NCBI GenBank assembly: GCA_019510185.1
Contig: JAEKKV010000013.1
Coordinates: 1 to 64,000 of the forward strand
Source of the DNA: Verrucomicrobiota bacterium
GTDB lineage: Bacteria; Verrucomicrobiota; Verrucomicrobiia; Opitutales; Opitutaceae
DNA length: 64,000 nucleotides
Direction: 5' to 3'
Both the position numbers and the translations under genes were made by a program. Below the pieces are notes generated by a model, which worked only from the letters and a program-made list of their open reading frames with translations, searched no databases and was not told the origin of the DNA. The first letter of the stretch is position 1. Each line of letters begins with the position of its first letter. Shown here one piece after another: positions 8,283 to 19,659 of this stretch.

Positions 8283-9225
8283 CGGGTTTGTGCCGGTTCT
8301 GGCGCTGCTGGCGTTTGCCGGTTGCGCACGGCATGCGCCGACATCGTATCAAGGCTATCTCGAGGGCGAGTTCGTCTATGTGGGCGCGCCGCTGGCCGGC
8401 CGGCTGGAGACGCTTGCGGTGCAAAAGGGCGCGCGCGTCGCCGCGGGTGTGCCGCTCTTCACGCTCGAACGCGATGCCGAGCTGGCCGCGCAACGCCAGG
8501 CCGCCGGCGAATGGAGTGCCGCGCAGGCCGCGCTCGACGATTTGGCGAAGGGTCAGCGTCCGTCCGAAATCGCCGCGCTCGAGGCCCGGCTCAACCAAGC
8601 CCGGGCCGCCGCCGAACTTGCCGGCCTGGAGCGCACGCGGCAGGAAGCGCTTTTCCAAAGCCGAAGCATTTCCGCAAGTGACTACGACCGGGCCCGGCTC
8701 ACCTACGAGCAGGACACCCATGTCGTCGAGGAACTGACCGCGCAGCTCGCCACCGCGCGTCTGGGCGGACGCCCCGATGCGATCGCCGCCGCCGAAGCTC
8801 GGGTGCGCGCCGCCGCCGCCGCCCGGGAGAAGGCCGAGTGGAGCGTGGCGCAAAAGACGCAGGCCGCACCGGTGGCAGGACTGGTGTATGACACGCTTTA
8901 CCGCCCCGGGGAATTTGTCGTCGCCGGCAATCCAGTCGTCAGCCTGCTGCCGCCGGAAAACATCAAGGCACGCTTTTTCGTGCCGGTGGACACATTCGCC
9001 GCGCTCAAGGCCGGTGGCGGTGTGCGTGTGGCGATCGCCGGGCGCGACCCGCTCGACGCCCGGGTGAGCTACCTTTCGCCGCAGCCGGAATATACGCCGC
9101 CCGTTCTCTACAACCGCGATAATCGCGCCAAGCTCGTGTTCATGGTCGAGGCGGTTTTCACCGACGCCTCCGCCGCGCGCGATCTCCATCCCGGCCAGCC
9201 GGTGGACGTGATGCTCGTCCCATAA
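8260..9225 (+). CDS. HlyD-family membrane fusion lipoprotein (YbhG-like)
   Basis: A periplasmic adaptor of 321 residues. The N-terminus is a lipoprotein signal (VLALLAFAGCAR, lipidated Cys near residue 19). A biotinyl-lipoyl-like half follows (YVGAPLAGRLETLAVQKGARV), then a long Ala/Glu/Arg-rich alpha-hairpin (about 75-200), the second lipoyl half (APVAGLVYDTLYRPGEFV) and a beta-barrel domain. Such proteins link inner-membrane ABC exporters to an outer-membrane channel. The ATG at 8260 overlaps the tetR-like gene and gives the complete lipobox. The ABC ATPase follows after 9 nt. No TolC-like gene is present in the window. Confidence 0.92.
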   Translation: MKNFFRANGFVPVLALLAFAGCARHAPTSYQGYLEGEFVYVGAPLAGRLETLAVQKGARVAAGVPLFTLERDAELAAQRQAAGEWSAAQAALDDLAKGQRPSEIAALEARLNQARAAAELAGLERTRQEALFQSRSISASDYDRARLTYEQDTHVVEELTAQLATARLGGRPDAIAAAEARVRAAAAAREKAEWSVAQKTQAAPVAGLVYDTLYRPGEFVVAGNPVVSLLPPENIKARFFVPVDTFAALKAGGGVRVAIAGRDPLDARVSYLSPQPEYTPPVLYNRDNRAKLVFMVEAVFTDASAARDLHPGQPVDVMLVP

Positions 9226-9234
9226 TCGTCTGCC

Positions 9235-10158
9235 ATGCCCACGGATCTGGCCATCGACGTCACCGGTGTCACCAAGCGCTTTGGTGAAAAAACCGTTGTC
9301 AATGCCATCGATCTCCAAGTGCGTCGCGGCGAGATCTACGGCTTTCTCGGTCCCAACGGTTCCGGCAAGACCACGTTCATCCGGATGCTTTGCGGGTTAC
9401 TCACGCCGGACGCCGGCACCGGCACTTGCCTCGGTCACGATCTGCTCACGGAACAGGCCGCGATCAAACGGCATGTCGGCTACATGACGCAGCGGTTCAG
9501 CTATTACGAGGACCTGAGCATTCGCGAAAACCTCGATTTTATCGCGCGCATCTACGCCGTGCCGGACCGGCCGTCCGCGGTGCAACGCAGCCTTGAGCGT
9601 CTGGGGTTGGCGAACCGCAGCCACCAGCTTGCCGGCGAGCTTTCCGGCGGCTGGAAGCAGCGTCTCGCCCTCGCCGCCTGTCTGATTCACTCGCCGCAAC
9701 TGCTCCTGCTCGACGAGCCGACTGCCGGCGTCGATCCCAAGGCACGGCGCGAATTTTGGGACGAGATTCATCAGCTTGCCGCCGACGGACTCACCGTCCT
9801 CATCACCACGCACTACATGGACGAGGCCGAGCGCTGTCACCGGCTGGGCTACATCGCCTATGGCAGTCTGCTCGCGCGCGGCACGCTCGACGAAGTGCTC
9901 GCCACCGCCCGGCTCGTTACTTGGACGGTCTCCGGGCCCGACCTTCGCGCCTTGGCTGACACGTTGCGCGGCCGTCCCGGTGTCGAGCAGGTGGTCGCGT
10001 TCGGCAACACGCTGCATGTGAGCGGTCGCGATGCTACGAAGCTCGAGGCCGCCATCGCCGCCGTGCGCGATCCACGTCACGAATGGCAGCGGATTCGTTC
10101 CGGGCTGGAGGATGTGTTCATCAGCCTGATGGATGAGGCGAAGGACAACTTTTCCTGA
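9235..10158 (+). CDS. ABC exporter ATP-binding subunit
   Basis: A 307-residue ATPase with Walker A GPNGSGKTT (39-47), Q-loop at TQRFSYYEDLS, signature LSGGWKQR (136-143), Walker B LLLLDEP (156-162) and an H-loop in ITTHYMDEAERC. It belongs to the ABC-2 (CcmA/YbhF) type that powers export. It has one nucleotide-binding domain, whereas E. coli YbhF has two fused, so the working unit should be a homodimer. The next gene, 9 nt downstream, encodes the permease. Confidence 0.93.
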   Translation: MPTDLAIDVTGVTKRFGEKTVVNAIDLQVRRGEIYGFLGPNGSGKTTFIRMLCGLLTPDAGTGTCLGHDLLTEQAAIKRHVGYMTQRFSYYEDLSIRENLDFIARIYAVPDRPSAVQRSLERLGLANRSHQLAGELSGGWKQRLALAACLIHSPQLLLLDEPTAGVDPKARREFWDEIHQLAADGLTVLITTHYMDEAERCHRLGYIAYGSLLARGTLDEVLATARLVTWTVSGPDLRALADTLRGRPGVEQVVAFGNTLHVSGRDATKLEAAIAAVRDPRHEWQRIRSGLEDVFISLMDEAKDNFS

Positions 10159-10167
10159 ACTGTTCCC

Positions 10168-11301
10168 ATGAACCGGTTTAACCGCCATCGCCTTTGGGCC
10201 GTCGTGATGAAGGAGTTCATCCAGATGAAGCGCGACCGCGTCACCTTCGTGATGATGATCGGCATTCCGCTGATGCAGCTGCTGCTGTTCGGTTTTGCGA
10301 TCAACTCCGACCCGCGCCACCTGCCCGCGGCGGTGCGCGCGGCCGACCAAGGGCCGTTCGCCCGCACCTTGGTGCAGGCGCTGCGCACCAGTGATTATTT
10401 CGCTCTGGTGCGCGAAGCCGGGACGGAAGCCGAGGCCCGGCGGCTGCTGCAGCTCGGCGAGGTCCAGTTTGTCATCAACATCCCCGAGGATTTTTCCCGC
10501 AAGCTGCTCCGCGGCGAACGTCCGACCGTGCTCGTCGAAGCCGACGCGACCGATCCCGCGGCGACCGGGCCCGCGCTCGCTGCGGTGAACGCCCTCGCCG
10601 GGTCCGTCTTCAACCGCGATCTGCCCGGCCCGCTCGCCCGGTTGCAGGCGAAAAACGGCCCGGTGGATTTTCGCATCCACGCGCACTACAACCCGGAGAA
10701 TATCACCCAGTACAATGTCGTGCCCGGTCTCATGGGCGTGGTGCTCACGATGACGATGGTGATCATCACCGGCCTTGCCATCACCCGGGAACGCGAGCGC
10801 GGCACGATGGAAAACCTGCTCGCCACCCCGGTGCGCCCGTTCGAGGTGATGGTGGGCAAGATCCTGCCTTACATCGCGGTCGGCTACATCCAGATGACAC
10901 TCATTTTGGTCGCGGCGCGATTTCTGTTCAACGTGCCGATGGTGGGCAGCCTGCCGCTGCTCTACGCCGTTTCGCTGATCTTCATCGCCGCCAATCTGGC
11001 GGTGGGGATCACGTTTTCCACGCTCGCGCGCAACCAGCTTCAGGCGGTGCAGATGGCTTTTTTCTTTTTCCTGCCGTCGATCCTGCTGTCGGGCTTTATG
11101 TTTCCCTTCCGCGGCATGCCGCCTTGGGCGCAGGCCGTCGGATCCTGCCTGCCCAACACGCACTTCCTGCGTATCGTCCGCGGGATTTTATTAAAAGGAA
11201 ACGGACTGTCGGAGATCGCGCCCGAGCTCTGGCCGCTGCTGCTGTTCGTCGTCGTGGCGATGACGATCGGTGTGAAACGCTACCGGCAGACGCTCGACTG
11301 A
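10168..11301 (+). CDS. ABC-2 type exporter permease (YbhS/YbhR-like)
   Basis: A 377-residue inner-membrane permease of the ABC-2 family. A first membrane helix (VTFVMMIGIPLMQLLLFGFAI) is followed by a large periplasmic domain (about 50-175). A C-terminal block of five helices follows, containing the family segment ITRERERGTMENLLATPVRP on the cytoplasmic side. E. coli has two related permeases (YbhS and YbhR); only one is present here, suggesting a homodimer. It closes the operon; the stop is 5 nt from the end of the convergent MscS gene. Confidence 0.92.
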   Translation: MNRFNRHRLWAVVMKEFIQMKRDRVTFVMMIGIPLMQLLLFGFAINSDPRHLPAAVRAADQGPFARTLVQALRTSDYFALVREAGTEAEARRLLQLGEVQFVINIPEDFSRKLLRGERPTVLVEADATDPAATGPALAAVNALAGSVFNRDLPGPLARLQAKNGPVDFRIHAHYNPENITQYNVVPGLMGVVLTMTMVIITGLAITRERERGTMENLLATPVRPFEVMVGKILPYIAVGYIQMTLILVAARFLFNVPMVGSLPLLYAVSLIFIAANLAVGITFSTLARNQLQAVQMAFFFFLPSILLSGFMFPFRGMPPWAQAVGSCLPNTHFLRIVRGILLKGNGLSEIAPELWPLLLFVVVAMTIGVKRYRQTLD

Positions 11302-11306
11302 GCGTG

Positions 11307-12599
11307 TTATGATCGGGCCGGCGAGCCGCCGCCGGCGAACCGCTTTGCCGCGCTTTCGCCGAGCTCGATGGTCTGGGTGGGGAAGGCGAAGGCCAGGCCA
11401 CGGGCCTGCACGGCGCGCATGAGGGCGAGATTGACGCGCTGGCGCAGCCGCAGGTGCTTCTGGAAGTCGGGATCGATGGCGACGTACACGATCCAGATGT
11501 CCAGCGAGGAGGCGCTGTAGTCGCGGAAGAACGCCATCACCGAGGCCGGGTCGATCTCGGATTCGGCCAAGAGGAGCCGGCGGAAGTCCTCCACGACGGC
11601 CTCCATCTGGTCGGCCGACGTATCATAAGTAAGGCCGATGACCTGCTCCACGCGGCGGTTGGTAAAGCGGGCGAGATTGGTCACGGCCTCGGCCGCCACG
11701 GTCTTGTTGGGGATGACGATGAGGGACTTGTCCACCGCGCGCAGCTTGGTGGAGCGCAGGCCGATGTCCTCGACCATGCCTTGGTGTGCACCGATTTTCA
11801 CGGTTTCGCCCAGTTTGAAGGGCTGGTCGATCGCCACCACCACGGAGCCGAACAAGTTGGCGATGGTGTCCTGCGCGGCGAGGGCGAAGGCCAGGCCGCC
11901 GATGCCGAGGCCGGCCAGGAACGCCTTCACGTCGGCCCCGAGGCTCTGCGCGGTCATCAGCGCGCCGATGACGACAAAGATCGTGACGAGCGCCTTTCGG
12001 ATCCACGGCATGAAGGCGGCTACGCCAAGTTTTTTCTCCAGGGCGATCTCGTGCGCGTGGTCGAGCACGGCGTTGAACGCGCGCAGCAGCAGCCAGAAGA
12101 AAGCGAGCGAGAACGCCACGGTCGCGGAGTAGCTGATCAGCCGGTCGGTGGCCTCGGTGAGCTTGAGGACTTTTAGCGAGGCGAAGACGCCGAAGAGCGC
12201 GATGAAGGTGGCGACGGGCGCCTCCAGCGCGGGGAAGAGCTTGTCGTCCAGCGTCGTGGTGGTGCGCGCGGCGAGCTTCTTCAGGAAGCCGAAAATCACG
12301 GTCGTGACGATGCGGCGCAGCAGGTAAAAGCTCACCAGCAGGAATGCGGCGATGGCGTAACGTTGCCAAGTGTTGCCGCTGCTCTGCACCTTGAAGAGTT
12401 CAAGGATCATGTCCACGAGGTGTTCGAGAAAATCCGGCGTCTGCGGGACGGGCGCGGCGTGAGTGGCGAGCGCACCGGCGGCGGCGTTGTTCAAAGCTGC
12501 ATGCTCCGCATCGGTCGTGGAAGCGGCGGAATCCGGCTGGGCGAAGGCCGGGGCGAGTCCCGTCAGGATGAAAAGAAGGAAGGCGCTGACGCGTTTCAT
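11307..12599 (-). CDS. MscS-family mechanosensitive ion channel
   Basis: A 430-residue small-conductance channel. A signal peptide (MKRVSAFLLFILTGLAPAFA) is followed by a periplasmic segment of about 60 residues and four to five membrane helices. The last is the pore-lining TM3 with the Gly/Ala pattern of MscS (AFLAGLGIGGLAFALAAQDT). A cytoplasmic beta domain (DQPFKLGETVKIG, GMVEDIGLRSTKLR, VIPNKTVAAEAVTN) and C-terminal vestibule follow. It releases solutes on hypo-osmotic shock. It is longer than E. coli MscS (286 residues) because of the extra periplasmic and membrane part, like the YnaI/YbdG-type channels. It appears monocistronic. Confidence 0.93.
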   Translation of the reverse strand: MKRVSAFLLFILTGLAPAFAQPDSAASTTDAEHAALNNAAAGALATHAAPVPQTPDFLEHLVDMILELFKVQSSGNTWQRYAIAAFLLVSFYLLRRIVTTVIFGFLKKLAARTTTTLDDKLFPALEAPVATFIALFGVFASLKVLKLTEATDRLISYSATVAFSLAFFWLLLRAFNAVLDHAHEIALEKKLGVAAFMPWIRKALVTIFVVIGALMTAQSLGADVKAFLAGLGIGGLAFALAAQDTIANLFGSVVVAIDQPFKLGETVKIGAHQGMVEDIGLRSTKLRAVDKSLIVIPNKTVAAEAVTNLARFTNRRVEQVIGLTYDTSADQMEAVVEDFRRLLLAESEIDPASVMAFFRDYSASSLDIWIVYVAIDPDFQKHLRLRQRVNLALMRAVQARGLAFAFPTQTIELGESAAKRFAGGGSPARS

Positions 12600-12773
12600 A
12601 AAGGCGCGATGTTTCCCGGCGCGTCCGGCCTGTCAATCCCGCCGGCCTCCGGTGTTCGGATAGGGGTGGCGGCGTGAGGGCTTGGTTGACGAAGTCAGGA
12701 CGGACGCTCAAGACGGCGCGCGAAAGCGGCTTGCGCCATCGGACGGGCGACGCAGCTTCTCCGGATGCAGACA

Positions 12774-13688
12774 ATGCCACTGTGGGCCTGGGGCGCCTTT
12801 GTTGCCTTTATCGCCGCGATGCTCGCGCTCGATCTCGGGGTTTTTCGTAAAAAATCCCGCGACGTGGGCATCAAGGAAGCGGCGATCTGGTGCGCGGTCT
12901 GGTTTGCCCTCGCGATGGGGTTTAATGGTTTGGTGCTCCGGCACCTGGGGCCGGAAGCCGGGCTCCAATGGTTCACCGGCTACCTCATCGAGATATGCCT
13001 GAGCGTGGACAACGTCTTCGTGTTTATTGTGATCTTCACCTATTTCAAGGTGCCCACCCGCCATCAGCATCGCGTGCTGTTCTGGGGGATTCTCGGGGCG
13101 GCGATCATGCGGCTGGTGTTCATCCTCGCGGGCGTGAGCCTGTTGGAACGCTTCCACTGGCTGATGTACGGCTTCGGAGTGTTCCTCGTCGTCACCGGCG
13201 TAAAAATGGCCTTGCCCAAGCAGGAGGAGCTGGACCCTGAGAAGAACCTCGCGGTGCGCGCCTTCCGGCGGTTCTTCCCGGTCACGCCGGCTTATGAGGA
13301 GGGCAAGTTTTTCGCCGTGCACCATGGTCGCAAGATGGCGACGCCGCTGCTCATCGTGCTGCTTGTCATCGAAACGACGGACCTGATGTTTGCCCTCGAC
13401 TCGATCCCTGCCGTTCTCGCGATCACCAGCAGCGCCTTCATCGTTTTCACGTCCAATATCTTCGCGATTCTGGGCCTGCGTTCGCTGTATTTCGCGCTGC
13501 ACGGGGTGATGGGGCTCTTCCGCTATCTCGGTTTCGGCCTGGCCTTCGTGCTGGTCTTTATCGGTGTCAAAATGCTGATCGACGAGATCTTCCCCATCGG
13601 CATCGGCGTCTCCCTCGCGGTGATTGGAACCGCCTTGACCGCTGCGATCGTTGCCTCGGTGCTGCATCCGGAAAAAAAGGCGCCTTAG
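12774..13688 (+). CDS. TerC/Alx-family integral membrane protein
   Basis: A protein of about 304 residues with eight or nine membrane helices. It has the two conserved acidic motifs of the family, LSVDNVFVFIVIF and TTDLMFALDSIPAV, within helices. Members (TerC, Alx, YkoY) are linked to tellurite resistance and manganese export, possibly metalating secreted proteins. A cytoplasmic loop of about 50 residues (KQEELDPEKNLAVRAFRRF) separates the two halves. In-frame ATGs at 12765 and 12774 are nearly equivalent. The upstream gap holds no obvious yybP-ykoY (Mn) riboswitch, which often precedes such genes. Confidence 0.92.
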   Translation: MPLWAWGAFVAFIAAMLALDLGVFRKKSRDVGIKEAAIWCAVWFALAMGFNGLVLRHLGPEAGLQWFTGYLIEICLSVDNVFVFIVIFTYFKVPTRHQHRVLFWGILGAAIMRLVFILAGVSLLERFHWLMYGFGVFLVVTGVKMALPKQEELDPEKNLAVRAFRRFFPVTPAYEEGKFFAVHHGRKMATPLLIVLLVIETTDLMFALDSIPAVLAITSSAFIVFTSNIFAILGLRSLYFALHGVMGLFRYLGFGLAFVLVFIGVKMLIDEIFPIGIGVSLAVIGTALTAAIVASVLHPEKKAP

Positions 13689-13979
13689 GTCCGGTTCGAT
13701 TATCTTATATCGCGAGCACGGCGGGAACTTTTTCGGGTCTTTTTTCGGCACCGAAAAGCCGGCGAACACGCAAACCGCGCCGCTGTGGAAACAGTTGCGG
13801 TGGCGAAAGCTGATTCCATTGCCGGCCGGCGGATGTGCACGCCGCTTTGGTTGAAAATAAAATCGATCCGCGCACAAATCCACGGCGGCGGGTGTCACCG
13901 GATAGTCATTACATGAAGCCGGCCTTATCTCGCAGGCGGGAGTCTCGACAGGCCTCGCCGGCTTGCGCCAAATCGAAGG

Positions 13980-14840
13980 ATGAGTTTTTTCCACATTTTC
14001 ATCCTAGCGGTCATCCAGGGGCTGGCCGAGTTGCTCCCTGTTTCCAGTTCCGCCCACGTCATCGTCGCGGCGAAACTGATGGGCATGAATCCGGCCAGTC
14101 CGGACATGACCCTTTTGCTGGTCATGTTGCACACCGGCACGATGTTCGCGGTGATCGTCTATTTTTGGAAGGCTTGGCGGAATACCTTTTTCTCCTCGGC
14201 GGCCGCGTTTCGGCGGATCGTGCCGCTGCTGATTTTTTCCACGCTGCTCACCAGCTTGGTCGGCTATCCGCTCAAGCTTGGCATTGAGAAGGTTTTCCTC
14301 GGTCACACGGAAAAGGCGGAAATTGAAATGCTCTTCGGCAACCTGGCCTTGGTCTCGGTGGCGCTGGCCGCCGCGGGCGGGCTGATCCTTGCGGCCGGAT
14401 TGCGTCGTCCGCCCGCCGTCGTCCGGGAACATCCCGGCTGGCGCGAGGCCGGCTGGATGGGCGCGGTGCAGGGCTTGTGCCTGCCTTTCCGCGGGTTTTC
14501 CCGTTCTGGTGCCACCATTTCCACGGGGATGCTCCTGGGCGCAGCTAGAAATCGGGTGGAGGAATACAGCTTTGCGCTGGCCGTGATTCTGACGCCGCCG
14601 GTGGTGCTGCACGAAGTTCGGCGCCTGATGGAGGCGCGGCATGAGGCAGGGGCGACCGGCGCGGCGACGTTGTCTCTGTTCGCGCCGGGCTTGATCGGGC
14701 TCGCGTTGAGTTTTCTCGCCGGCTTGGTCGCGCTGGCGTGGCTCTCCCGCTGGCTGGAACACGGGCGCTGGCATTTCTTCGGCATCTATTGCCTCGTCGC
14801 GGCGGCGGGTGTGTTCGGCCTTTACCTCTACGGGTTTTGA
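13980..14840 (+). CDS. uppP: Undecaprenyl-diphosphatase UppP (BacA)
   Basis: A 286-residue polytopic phosphatase that recycles undecaprenyl pyrophosphate to the monophosphate carrier for cell-wall synthesis; it is associated with bacitracin resistance. The first conserved region reads IQGLAELLPVSSSAHV, carrying the (Q/E)xxxE pair. The second is the phosphate-binding GFSRSGATIS. Seven to eight helices are apparent and the length fits the family. The gene stands alone. In the 291-nt gap before it I see no gene and no clear terminator after terC, only T-rich stretches around 13730-13750. Confidence 0.94.
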   Translation: MSFFHIFILAVIQGLAELLPVSSSAHVIVAAKLMGMNPASPDMTLLLVMLHTGTMFAVIVYFWKAWRNTFFSSAAAFRRIVPLLIFSTLLTSLVGYPLKLGIEKVFLGHTEKAEIEMLFGNLALVSVALAAAGGLILAAGLRRPPAVVREHPGWREAGWMGAVQGLCLPFRGFSRSGATISTGMLLGAARNRVEEYSFALAVILTPPVVLHEVRRLMEARHEAGATGAATLSLFAPGLIGLALSFLAGLVALAWLSRWLEHGRWHFFGIYCLVAAAGVFGLYLYGF

Positions 14841-15142
14841 ACGGATCGGTGATATTCCCATGGGGAAATGGTCGCGGCCGGTGACGGGGGAAAGTTAGAA
14901 GGGCCTTGGCGCGATTTTTGGAAAAACGAGTCCGTGATCTTGGAAGTAGAAGGAAACATGAAGACGTGGCCGCCGGTGTATGCGCTTTTGTTTTATCCAG
15001 CCGGCCCGCCCGCTCCGGGGCGCGTTCGAAGCTACTAACAGGCCGGGGACGCACGCGTCTTCATCTGCCCGCAGAAAATCTGAACATCACCTGATCACAA
15101 CCGTGGCCGCTTCACATCGGCCCACCTGGAAGGAGATAACCT
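14841..15142 (+). other. 302-nt intergenic region before the pfkB-type gene
   Basis: No domain-bearing frame is visible. The last 12 nt hold a strong Shine-Dalgarno sequence (AAGGAGAT, 8 nt before the ATG at 15143), which is unusual here because most genes in the window lack one. No convincing terminator for uppP was found; the only symmetry nearby is a short TTCCC/GGGAA pair around 14855-14867 without a T-run. Confidence 0.5.
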
Positions 15143-16008
15143 ATGTCCATTCGTCCTGAATTTCAGTGGGCCGCGCACTTGAAGGCAAAAGAGCGTCCGC
15201 TCGTTTTCGGCTTGGGTGAGATCTTGTGGGATGTGCTGCCGGACGGGCCGCAGCTTGGGGGTGCTCCGGCCAATTTCGCCTATTTCACGCAGATGCTCGG
15301 GGCTGACACGACGTTGCTCTCTTGCGTCGGTCGGGACGAATGGGGTGACGCTGCATTGCGCCGCCTCGGGGAGAAGGGGCTCTCGCTCGATGGCGTGAGC
15401 CACAACGATCATCACGGCACGGGCCAGGCTTGGGTGGAGTTGGACGCCGGCGGGGTGCCGCGTTACCGTTTTCTGGAACCGGCGGCGTGGGATTTCATCA
15501 CCTGTCTCCCATCCATGGCCGAAAAGCTCGGCCGGGCCGACGCGGTTTGCTTTGGCACGCTGGGACAGCGTTCAGAGGTTTCGCGCGATAACATCCGGCG
15601 GATGATTTTCTCCGCTGCGCCGGAGGCGATTCGTTTTCTCGATCTGAATCTGCGAAAGCCATTTTATAGCAGCTACCTGATCTGCCGTTCCCTCGAACTG
15701 GCAAACGTTCTCAAGATCGACGAAGACGAGTTGGGGATTCTCGCCGGCATGTATAATTTCACCGGGACTCCGCTTGATCAGATGCGTCGGCTGCGGGATC
15801 GTCTCGGCCTGCGCCTGATCGCCCTCACCTGCGGCGCCCAGGGAAGCGTGCTTCTGGAGGGAAAGCGCGTGTCCACCCAGCCCGCGGTGCCGGTCGAAGT
15901 CGTTGACACGATCGGTGCCGGGGCCGCGTTTGGTGCGGCTGTGGTGATGGGGCTTTTGCAGGGAATGGATCTCGACGCGCTGCACCTGCGGGCGGCCAGG
16001 CTGGCCGC

Positions 16009-17510
<1,502 letters not shown>

Positions 17511-17520
<10 letters not shown>

Positions 17521-18149
17521 ACGTCCTTTTCCACGCATTCGGCTTCAAACAGCGAGCATCCGAAAACCGGGGTTTTGATTTTGCCGGAAAGGGTGTTCTC
17601 CAACAGCGCCGTGAGCGCGCTCCGCCCGGGATTGTCGCCGGCATGGCCGCGGGCGAGGGTGATCCCGCCTGCAAACAACAACCGGCCGTCCCGGTCATAG
17701 AGCAGCGCTTGTCCGGAGGTCTCCACTTGGAAGCGCCGTGCCTCCCGTCCCGTCTCGTCGCGATGCACGGTGACTCCGGGGATAGCGGCGGCTTTGCGCC
17801 ACAGATCCGTGTCCATCCATGCGTCGGTCACACCTGCCGGTTTGATGAACCACACTTGGGTTCTGACCCGGCTCCCGCAACGCGCCAGCAATTGCTCCAG
17901 CTCGCCGAGGGTCGCTTGGGTGCAGGGACAGTGGGGGTGCGCGAACAGGATCAAGGTGGGCCGCCCCTCGTCCCGGACGATTACGCTGCCTCCGGGCCAA
18001 GAAGCCGGCGGTACGCCGGCGCGACCGGGCAGATTGGAATACTTCAACAAGCCGACCATGACCGCCACGATGAGCCCCAGCCAAAGCGCACCCGCAACCG
18101 CAGTGATGAGAAAGCGGCGACCCTGAGGCGAATTGGGCGCGGGGGACAT
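17511..18149 (-). CDS. RedB-like thioredoxin-fold membrane protein
   Basis: A 212-residue protein with one N-terminal membrane helix ([23 protein letters not shown] region) and a thioredoxin-like domain outside the cytoplasm. The conserved motif is [16 protein letters not shown], a Cys-Pro-Cys instead of the usual CxxC. Three further cysteines occur ([21 protein letters not shown] near the end). It resembles proteins annotated as RedB in myxobacteria, planctomycetes and Verrucomicrobiota, whose biochemical role is unknown. It is upstream of, and overlaps, a His-rich membrane kinase, implying that RedB supplies or modulates a redox or metal signal. Confidence 0.8.
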
Positions 18150-18328
18150 GGTGATTTTTTAAGATGAGAGCCGGGGGCAAGTCGAACTTTCAACCTGTTA
18201 TGGGCTTGCGAAGGCTCGGTCGGGCTGGCTCCAGCCGCGCGTCATCGCCGCCCGACGATTTGTTTTTTGCAGCGGATGCTTGGGCTTGAAAGGTCTATTG
18301 TTCTAAGCTTCTTCTCGCCGACCGCATC

Positions 18329-19618
18329 ATGTCCCACCAGATCATCACCACCGCCGCCTTGCCTTGGATTTGCCGCCCGCTCGTGCTTTCCGCCCAAAAA
18401 TCGGAGGTGGTTCTTTCGATCGGTGGCCCGGCCGCCCATGCGCATCCCTGGCGGGGGTTCGGCGGCTGCTTTAACGAACTGGGCTGGGAGGCGCTGCAGG
18501 GGCTTGATGCCGCCGCGCGCGACGCGATCCTAGAGGCGCTCTTCGGACAGGAGGGCTGCCGCTTCACGCATTGCCGCGTGCCCATCGGCGCTTCCGACTA
18601 CGCCCTCGAATGGTATTCGCATAACGACTCTGACGGCGATCTGGAGATGACGCATTTCTCCATCGCCCGGGACGAGCGTTTTCTGCTGCCGTACATCAAA
18701 GCCGCGCAGGCCATCCAGCCGAAGATCGAGTTCTTCGCCTCGCCATGGTCGCCGCCGGTCTGGATGAAATTTCCCCGGGCCTACAATTACGGCACGCTCC
18801 TCTGGACGCCGGAGATACTGAAGGCTTACGCGCTTTATTTCGTGAAATTCATCAAGGCGTACGCGGAAAAGGGCGTGCCTATCGCCCAAGTCCATCCGCA
18901 GAACGAGCCGGTGGCCGATCAGAAGTTTCCCTCCTGCCTCTGGACGGGCCCGCAGATGGGCGAGTTCATTCGCGATCACCTCGTGCCGGCGCTGCACCGG
19001 CATGGTCTGCCGGTGGACGTCTATCTCGGCACCCTCAACACCGCCGATTTCAACGGCTTTTTCCTGCCGGCGCTCATGGATGCGAAGGACGCCATTGCCG
19101 GCGCGGGTCTGCAATGGGCCGGCAAGGACATGGCCCAGCGTGTCCATGGCGCGTTTCCGAGCTTGCCCATCACCCAGACCGAAAACGAGTGCGGCGACGG
19201 CAAGCAGACGTGGGACTACGCCGAGCATGTTTTCGGCCTGCTCCGGCACTACATCGCGAACGGCGCCTCGGCCTACGTCTATTGGAACATGGTGCTCCAG
19301 CCCGGCGGCCGCTCAACCTGGGGATGGAATCAGAACGCCATGATCACGGTCGACCTGGCGACGAAGGCGGTGGTGTACACGCATGAGTTTTACGTGATGA
19401 AACACTTCGCCGGTTTCATCGCCCCCGGAGCGCGCCTGCTGGAGCTTTCCGGCGCGTTGAGTGCCAACGCCCTCGCTTTCCGCAACACGGATGGTTCGAC
19501 CGTGTTGGTGGTCAACAATCCCCTGCCGCGCTCCGTGACGGTTGAAATCGCCGGCGCGATTCCCTTGCACGCCGAACTCCCGGCGCGCTCCTTCAACACT
19601 TTCGTGCTGACCGCGTGA
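18329..19618 (+). CDS. Glycoside hydrolase family 30 enzyme, no signal peptide
   Basis: A 429-residue (beta/alpha)8 glycosidase related to glucosylceramidases and other GH30 enzymes. The N-terminal RGFGGCFNELGWEAL, the acid/base motif VHPQNEP (Glu193) and the nucleophile region ITQTENECGDG (Glu284 or Glu286) are present. A C-terminal beta domain follows from about residue 365. GH30 enzymes act on beta-linked gluco-, xylo- or fuco-configured substrates; specificity is not readable. No secretion signal is visible at the ATG used, so it should be cytoplasmic and act on imported oligosaccharides. It stands alone between genes on the other strand. Confidence 0.9.
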   Translation: MSHQIITTAALPWICRPLVLSAQKSEVVLSIGGPAAHAHPWRGFGGCFNELGWEALQGLDAAARDAILEALFGQEGCRFTHCRVPIGASDYALEWYSHNDSDGDLEMTHFSIARDERFLLPYIKAAQAIQPKIEFFASPWSPPVWMKFPRAYNYGTLLWTPEILKAYALYFVKFIKAYAEKGVPIAQVHPQNEPVADQKFPSCLWTGPQMGEFIRDHLVPALHRHGLPVDVYLGTLNTADFNGFFLPALMDAKDAIAGAGLQWAGKDMAQRVHGAFPSLPITQTENECGDGKQTWDYAEHVFGLLRHYIANGASAYVYWNMVLQPGGRSTWGWNQNAMITVDLATKAVVYTHEFYVMKHFAGFIAPGARLLELSGALSANALAFRNTDGSTVLVVNNPLPRSVTVEIAGAIPLHAELPARSFNTFVLTA

Positions 19619-19659
19619 ACGGCGATTGCGCCGGTCAAGGCACTTGAAATGCGCCTGAT

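Noticed and set aside
13689..13979. Hidden gene or RNA between terC and uppP
   Set aside because: No frame with domain or membrane pattern and no consistent stem set; only T-rich and palindrome-poor sequence.
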